The notes under the pieces were generated by a model, which ran no database searches, was not told the origin of the DNA, and saw nothing but the letters and a program-made list of their open reading frames with translations. From assembly GCA_038030265.1 (NCBI GenBank), contig CM075943.1, positions 24,490,001 to 24,554,000 on the forward strand: a DNA stretch of 64,000 bases. Reading direction: 5' to 3'. This document shows, in pieces, positions 57,585 to 64,000 of the stretch (within the stretch, counting starts at the first letter, position 1; each line of letters opens with the position of its first letter). Position numbers and translations under genes: made by a program. The DNA comes from Corythucha ciliata (lineage: Eukaryota > Arthropoda > Insecta > Hemiptera > Tingidae).

Positions 57585-57987
57585 CAGTGGAACCTCGATA
57601 ACTCGAACGGGTAAATGCAAAATTCGAGTTACCGGGAACTTCGACAAATCGGGGTTCGAGCTATCCGGGCCTAGAATAACCGATTTCGAGTTATAGAGGT
57701 CCCAAGTTGGAATACCTCTTCTAAATCCCCTCTTCGATGTGATAACTTCGAGATATAGAGATGAAGTACTCAAAACTTCGTCTTATAGAGTTAAAAGGAG
57801 GGCTTAAGAGGTTCTTAAGGAGGATTTTTTGATCCATGAGCCTAAGAAAATTCGTCTTTTCGAGGTTTCACTTCGACTTATAAAGGTAAAAATGAAGGCA
57901 AATTGTAAGGAAATTCAAGGGGATTTTTAAAAAACCGGTTTATCGAGGAATTGAGTTACTGAGGTTCGAGTTATTGATGTTCCACTG
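57585..57987. repeat. Pogo/Tigger-like MITE
   Basis: The ends CAGTGGAACCTCGATAACTC and the complementary GAGTTATTGATGTTCCACTG are the type known for pogo/Tigger elements. Further internal copies of TTCGAG(T/C)TA occur in both orientations. It is about 400 bp with no transposase. Confidence 0.75.
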
Positions 57988-58286
57988 TAATAATAGCTCA
58001 AGATCGGCTCCCGAGTTTTGTGTGCAATGTGGAGCGAAACTATAACATCTAAGAAATTATATGCCAAAAAGAATATTACTTTGGAGGCAAAATTCTACTC
58101 AGTTTATATTGTGGAGAGGGGTTTCAAGTCCCCAAACAGCATGGTGGGTCTCAGAATGTGTCGCATTATTTCACTTCCTCTTTAAAACTAAAGAAGAATA
58201 CGTATACAACCAGGCTATAAAGTTCTCCTTTTTGTAACCAAAAACTTGCAATGAATAACCCGGTTACTCGCACTATACGGGAATAA

Positions 58287-58428
58287 AGCCCTGTGCACAC
58301 GATGCAATGTTTGAAACTATATTGCATGCTGGTTTTTTGAAAACATATGTTCCTTGGTAGTGACCGGATGTTTTTAAAAATCCCAGCATGCAATATAGCT
58401 TCAAACATTGCATCGTGTGAACAGGGCT
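58287..58428. repeat. TAA-flanked MITE
   Basis: AGCCCTGTGCACACGATGCA, extending to about 50 bp, is inverted at the right end. TAA lies on both sides (58284-58286 and 58429-58431). Arms match nearly throughout. Confidence 0.88.
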
Positions 58429-58793
58429 TAAGATAACATTATTCCCGCGTGGTAACATTACTCCCTGGTTGATAACGATATTGCCTGAAATTTTGCAGTA
58501 AAACACAATGAGCCATATGGATAAAAAAGAGCATGGCCTTATGTTTGCATTTATTTAAAGCATATGGACATCCATTGCGAATAAAATTCGACATTTTCAT
58601 TCATAAACAGATGATCACAATTGAAGTATAAGGTTATGCTATTTTTTATTCATATGGTTCAATAGGTCTGGTTCTTTGCTGCACTAGTGTTACACGAGTG
58701 TAGAAAATCGTATGATTCCATCAACTTTGTTTGAAATGTATTTATCAAATCATGTACTTTTCTACACCAGTGTAGCAAAAAAACAGACTTAGG

Positions 58794-58931
58794 CCCGTAT
58801 TCATAGTCGTCACTCAAGCTGATATTCGCTTATTTCGACTTATAACAGATGATTTTCTAATTAAAACGACCAATTTGAAGTCGCTTAAGCAAATACTCAG
58901 TCTGAGTCTGAGTGACGACTAAGAATACGGA
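58794..58931. repeat. MITE of the GCCCGTATTCATAG family
   Basis: Left GGCCCGTATTCATAGTCGTC with ACTCAAGC, right GAGTGACGACTAAGAATACGG. Related ends occur at about 3558-3853 and at 59760-59775. Confidence 0.8.
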
Positions 58932-59262
58932 TAGAGGAAGTCAACGAGTGTGGAAGACACAAAAAAACTTATTTTAACAATGGTCCTGATGATTGCCTAG
59001 ACAGGCTGAAAATCAATTAGACCAAGTCCAAGAAAGAAATAAAAACAATTATTGTGGAGAGACAACAACTTATACCACCTGGACGTATGATACGGCCCCT
59101 AATGTCTCAGCCACAAAATGAGCAGTATCGGGTAAAATTGCTAATACCTATTCGAAAATAACAAAACCGAAGTTTTTGTCGAGCTTTCAAAACTTTATAG
59201 TTCTTTTATCAGGACTCCTTCTTCTTTACGGCATTATGAAACAGTCGGAAAATTAATACTAA

Positions 59263-59466
59263 AGCGGTCCATTCACGCACAATAAAATTTATCGAGTGTG
59301 GATTTCACGGGTTACACAATACATTAGGTATATTGTGCAAACTATTCTATTTGCAAGCATCTGAAAAGTAAAGTAAAACCCCAAAATATTGCGCGACATA
59401 TTGAACGTGCATTGTAAAAGTAAGTAAATTGATTGCGCAATAATTATTGTGCGTGCTTGGACCCTT
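59263..59466. repeat. TAA-flanked MITE
   Basis: The left end AGCGGTCCATTCACGCACAA and the right end TTGTGCGTGCTTGGACCCTT are inverted, with TAA on both sides (59260-59262 and 59467-59469). Length is 204 bp. Confidence 0.83.
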
Positions 59467-59523
59467 TAAATATTACAAGTTTTAAGTTTTCATAGAGATA
59501 ATTATCTTAAACATAAATTTCCC

Positions 59524-59673
59524 TAATGGTGAATTTCACCCCCGGGAGCTAGGTTGGAGTTACCAAACTCTAACATTGTTTACATGAATTGTGACGCATT
59601 TTTTTCGTTAATTCTGAGTTAACGTAAACGTAACTCAAACCTTAAAACTCTCGGTAGAGAAATTCACCATTAG
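59524..59673. repeat. Short MITE
   Basis: CTAATGGTGAATTTCAC and GAAATTCACCATTAG are inverted ends of a 150-bp segment. A TAA/TTA border is plausible but overlaps the TIR. Confidence 0.75.
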
Positions 59674-59874
59674 TGGGAGGCAAAACAGATTATTTTTTCC
59701 AACAAAAACTGACTGACTTGATTTTTACTTAGGAGAATTTTAACTTGATTATTGACTATGGCCCGTATTCATAGACATTTCTTAAACTTAAATTTTTCCA
59801 AGTGATTATCGAAACATATGATTTTTCCCAAACAAAAACTGATTTTTCGCGCTGCCTGCTTCGTATAAGTAAGG

Positions 59875-60115
59875 CACTATAAAACACGAGTACTGCAACA
59901 CGGAAATCGGCGCCATGCATGGTCCCTCACATGATTATAATTATCACCTGATCTCATTGACAAGTAATATATTTTGATTTATTTCGATCGCGTTCCGCGT
60001 TTGTTTGCTGTTACGATGACAATTTTTTCATTCATGATATTTTGTTTACCCTAACAACTGAGGGACCAAATATGGCGCTGAAACCCGTGTTGCAGTACCT
60101 GTGTTTTAAAGGTTC
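59875..60115. repeat. MITE with about 55-bp arms
   Basis: AAAACACGAGTACTGCAACA through GGTCCCTCA on the left pairs with TGAGGGACC through GTTGCAGTACCTGTGTTTTA on the right, with a few mismatches. It is about 240 bp. Confidence 0.8.
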
Positions 60116-60891
60116 TCTAGTATAAGTTGCCCATTACGATAACATGATTACTCCAGTAAGTTCAATTTTTCATAACCTGGCACTTTATAGATTCAGTTTT
60201 TGAAAACTGTACAGTAAACGTTTGAAACTGACATGGAAAGTTTTTTTCGCACGACTTGCACGGGAAGTGATGAGAACCGCACTGAAAACCTCCCTCGAAA
60301 GTATCTGTTTTCGTCAACCCGTGCGAAAAAGACACGGGTGTGTGTTAAGAGAACAGCTGATTTGGCCTTTTTTTTAAGTTAACCATTGTTTGCTGTCCAC
60401 AGATTATGTTCTCAAGATGAGGTATCAACTTGAATTCTGTGATATGACGTTAATTGTTATTGTTTTGTTTTTTGTTTTTGGTTCCTCTTCCTGACTGTGC
60501 CTGTTGGTTTGTTCACTGTGTTTGGGTTTCTCACACGTAAATACCATAACATTTCCAGAATGAGCACCTGCCTATAAATTCCCCATCGTCGTGCGAAAAA
60601 CGTCGTTCATTTACTCGTCGGAAAGTGAAATATCATGTGCTCGTGTAATAGGCTCACTCGATGAAGGAATTATAACGTATAAAGTATCAAAAGCTCGACG
60701 AAAACTTCGGCTTTGTCAGTTTTGATTAGCCACTTTGCCTGATAATTCTCCTCATTATTCCCTAATTTTATGGGAATCGTGGCCAAGGACAGCAGACCAT
60801 TGCTTTCAAAATAAACCACCAACCACCCACGACCGTTTTTTTTTTTTTTTTTTTTTTTTTTAATTGAATTTTCTACTATTAAAGTCACCTA

Positions 60892-61295
60892 TACAGGATG
60901 TTTGGTAAGTCGACGACAAAAATGCAAAGCACTATTCTAGGGCCATAAAATGGACCAAAAAAATTCCTAATAAACAAGGTTCGATTTTCAACTTCTCATT
61001 TTCAACCAAAGTGAATTTACGGCTAAACTGCCTAAAATCGACGCAAACCTCAACAATCTGAATGTTTGCCGGAAAAGTGAATTAGAAATGTCGGCTCTTT
61101 TCGGTAGTGCTATGAGATTTAATGTACGTGTAACCGATCATGACTTACAAGCGCTGAATCCAATAAGACCAACGTCATGGCTAAAAATACTAAAATATCG
61201 ATTATCTCGTAAACGGTTGGAAATCAGAGTCCATTTTGGGCCTAGAATAATAACCCCCTGCATTTTCGCCATCGACTTTTACCAAACACTGTATA
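60892..61295. repeat. TA-flanked element with ACAGGATGTTTGGTAA end
   Basis: The left TACAGGATGTTTGGTAAGTC and the right GACTTTTACCAAACACTGTA are inverted, with TA neighbours. About 400 bp; it contains an 81-codon open frame with no known domain, taken as chance. A similar ACAGGGTGTTCAAAAAATAG motif without a partner is at about 23604. Confidence 0.7.
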
Positions 61296-61982
61296 ACTCG
61301 GAAAGTTACATTGCTGTGCGCTCATGCTGTTAATCTGGTCTCTCTGGAAATAAACCACCCAATTAATCATCCCCCTGGGGCCAACATCTTCTTAAAAAGG
61401 GCGCCCTCATTCCGCCGGCTTCACGTGTGATTTTTCAAAGCCCAGGCTTTGAGCTGTATCCAATGAAACATAATGAATCCCTGTGCGCGTTGCTCTTTGA
61501 TTGGCTACGGCCCAAAGTCTTAGATGTCACAGCTCGCATGTGAAGCCGCCTTTACAAGAATACTGTGGGCATTTGTCATCTTTTTGTATCCCAATCCGTG
61601 ATACGCTGTAGACTCCGGAGCATATATCTAGAGGCTCGGCATACGATCGTTTGGCCCAAGATCTGATAAGTTCGATTCAATTCTAGGAGGAAATAGTGTA
61701 AGATCTTAATAGGAAGAGGAGCACTAATTATCGACTGGTTAAGTTTCTTTTTAACCCCCCCCCCTCCAACCATGGCTTGACCAAGGTTCTCGTAGGCTTG
61801 ACTTACATTAGCTGAGTCGTCTCAAAAGAAAATACTTGAGGCATCCGGTTAAGCCTTCTGGCTCATCAAATTTCAAATCCAAACCTCTCTTCGCTCTACA
61901 TAATGTTATTCAAGAGCATCGCTGACTTGTTGACTGCTACTTCTTTCGACTGGGCAACCCCATTTTCCTCGCACTCACTCAC

Positions 61983-62052
<70 letters not shown>

Positions 62053-63883
62053 TTTCTTTTTTTTAAAATCATGGCTAGTAGGCGACTGAGCAAAAGCATC
62101 AGGGGCATAAAGAGACTCTCCTATATTTGTCTGCTGTACATGACGCCGTAACGTAATTCAATGTTATCTGTAATTTTTTATAAATCGGAGTCATAATCGT
62201 AAGCGCGTTAAAAAATAACAATATATTCTTCCTTATGCGGAGAACCGGGTGTTATGGAAATTTCTCGAGTCGAGAATTCTTAATGCAATGATTACTGAAT
62301 TTAAGTAATCCGCATGAACTCAAAAACAATGTAGCAAAAGATGGAAAGAAAGAATTGTGTTGTTGTATGCAATATTTCGACCTGCCAAATACATTATCCC
62401 TTTCTTTGGTTCCAATTTATTAGTGAAATATCCACAGCTATATTATGCACCGCGGACCCCACAACCTTCTTTGTGTTGAACAGACAAGATTCGTGGTTGA
62501 GTTTCTTCCTCTACTACAGGCTCATATACATACTATGCAAGACAAAAGTCTAGTACAAAGTCACAAAATTTACCCCCAAATTCCACTCGAACATTGAAGG
62601 CACCTCACAACAGGGTATGGCAAGCGTGTTAGGGTGGCGAAAGATTAATTAGCCTACACTACTCGACCTCATAGACCAGTGAAAAACCAAAAAAAAAAAA
62701 AAAAAAACACATTTTTTGTATGAGAACAACTTTCCCTAGTCTTGATTCGAAATGAAATTGAAACGCAGCTGTCACTGACAATTAATGTCTTTGAATTCGG
62801 CTGGCACGGGAATAAATCGAGGGAACGAACTAGAACAGGTCCTTTGGTTATGTATTAAGAGATAACGTTTGGCCCAATGTATGTGGTGGGTGTGATGTGG
62901 CCGGGAGAACGAAGAGACGCCGATGCATCTACAACGCATATTTCTTGACAAAAATAGCATCCTCTTCGTTTAAAAAGTATTCGGTCTACAGTTGCATAAG
63001 GAAGGTAGTTGAAGGTGTGATGAAAAGGCGGGAGGCAAAGCTGTTAAAATCACCCCACAGTACGGTTTTTTTTGTAGGAGTATAGGCAAATTGAGGCGCA
63101 AATATTTCTCGAGGACCAGTGTGTGAGAAAAATGTTTACCAGGAAATTGGTTAACTGGGCAAACGCCATACAAGCGTAACATTTGGGTGACCATTACTAG
63201 TAGTCACATTGCTTTAGGTCACTTTACAGTTAGATGAAAAGGTTTCAGACCGTTTTTTCTTTCTTTCCTTCTTTTTTTTAGCAATTCAAATACTTTCGCT
63301 GACAGTAACGTTTTAAAGTGAAATATTGAGGTTAAGGAGAGGGTTACTTTACCCTCAGGTAACGGGGGAACCCGTGTCCGTCTTTATTACAGGCCTACGA
63401 TATACTATAGAGAGAAGGGTATAGGGTAATGAAAAGAAGACATAGGGACTTCTTGAGTTTCACGATTGCAGGAAAGAATCGCACCCCCCACTTACTCTTC
63501 AATTCATTTTCGCTTTCGCTTTCAAGCCCCCCGAAGGAGGGGGTTGTAATTCATCCCTCAGCTGACAGGAGAAGGAAAAAGAAGAAACAGAATTCATCCT
63601 AAATATGGCCTTGAAGTTTTGAACGCATTGAAAAAGCTCTTTGTGGGCCACTGGTGCACCTTCTTCCCTGCCATTTGTCTCGAAATAAACCATGCACACA
63701 ACTGCGTTTATAATGGTAATAAAATTGTCCTGAGGATGTATGCACTAAACGTTTGAAACAGTGGCATTCCAGGTGCAGAGCCCCCCCCCCCCTCCAGATC
63801 CGATCACTCGATTAGGCCCCATCGGGCTGTAATATGTAGATAGACGTCGACGTATAGAGGAAAATAGCTGTTGTCTATTTCAG
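61296..63883. other. Intergenic with an inverted pair and simple repeats
   Basis: GCCGGCTTCACGTGTGA (61415) and TCGCATGTGAAGCCGCC (about 61536) form an imperfect pair, probably another MITE. The region also holds the CT repeat at 61977-62047 and poly-A at 62687-62707. No gene was recognised. Confidence 0.55.
61977..62047. repeat. (CT)n microsatellite
   Basis: About 33 CT dinucleotides, preceded by ACTC units. The reading frame across it is an artefact. Confidence 0.97.
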
Positions 63884-64000
63884 TTTGCAGGTAAAACTGG
63901 TATAGCCGGATTAAAAAGGGAAGTTGAAATCGGCAAATGGACATTCTGTGAGGTTGATAACATTCTCAGAGTGGATAACAAGACGTATATTTATGAGGCA
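63884..64000 (+). CDS. Possible exon of a gene running off the right edge
   Basis: A TTGTCTATTTCAG acceptor is followed by 39 open codons to the last base. The translation (FAGKTGIAGLKREVEIGKW, then TFCEVDNILRVDNKTYIYEA) has a protein-like composition. No start or family could be assigned, and chance openness over 117 bp is quite possible. Confidence 0.35.

Noticed and set aside
61088..61333. 81-codon frame
   Set aside because: It lies mostly within the TA-flanked MITE at 60892-61295 and no domain is visible.
61903..62151. Open frame crossing the CT repeat
   Set aside because: Its length comes from the (SL)n translation of the microsatellite.

Overview
The window is nuclear DNA from an animal, most likely an arthropod or a related invertebrate. 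The genes are split by GT-AG introns, several only 57-75 bp long. Intergenic DNA is AT-rich and crowded with non-autonomous DNA transposons. LINE fragments of R1 type and of an RNase-H-carrying (I-like) type are present. Nothing looks prokaryotic. The organism call is inference from gene families and transposon types.

Seven genes could be rebuilt exon by exon with consistent phases, plus one possible edge exon. In order: (1) a 702-aa orphan ankyrin-repeat protein on the minus strand (5372-8168); (2) ANKDD1, an ankyrin plus death-domain protein of 525 aa in 13 exons on the plus strand (13753-24333), with a 5.9-kb transposon-filled intron; (3) a GH31 glycosidase of the myogenesis-regulating (MYORG) type on the plus strand (about 26000-28749); (4) a TRPC-like cation channel on the plus strand (29018-34501), which appears to carry a long basic Ser/Arg-rich N-terminal extension; (5) a convergent 193-aa orphan on the minus strand (34772-35407); (6) a short TTC12-like TPR protein on the minus strand (44735-45775), and just upstream of it on the same strand a homocysteine S-methyltransferase (45987-47875); (7) a 74-aa predicted secreted peptide on the plus strand (50366-50671). 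A possible exon of a further gene touches the right edge.

The rest is repeat landscape. Region 1-5.3 kb holds a hairpin MITE split by a 2-kb insertion. Region 8.2-13.7 kb holds a decayed R1-type LINE. Region 35.7-44.7 kb is a mosaic: a TA-flanked long-TIR element, an RT/RNase H LINE fragment, a Harbinger element nested in a THAP-bearing TA-flanked element, a 288-bp tandem duplication, and a head-to-head pair of tRNA-derived SINEs. Region 50.7-63.9 kb carries at least eight TIR-bounded MITEs.

The genes do not form an obvious common pathway. No operon, CRISPR array or integrated virus was seen. The most notable points are the TRPC fusion, the one-ankyrin-repeat-per-99-bp-exon design of ANKDD1, the truncated TTC12, the small secreted peptide, and the cleanly readable transposon nesting.
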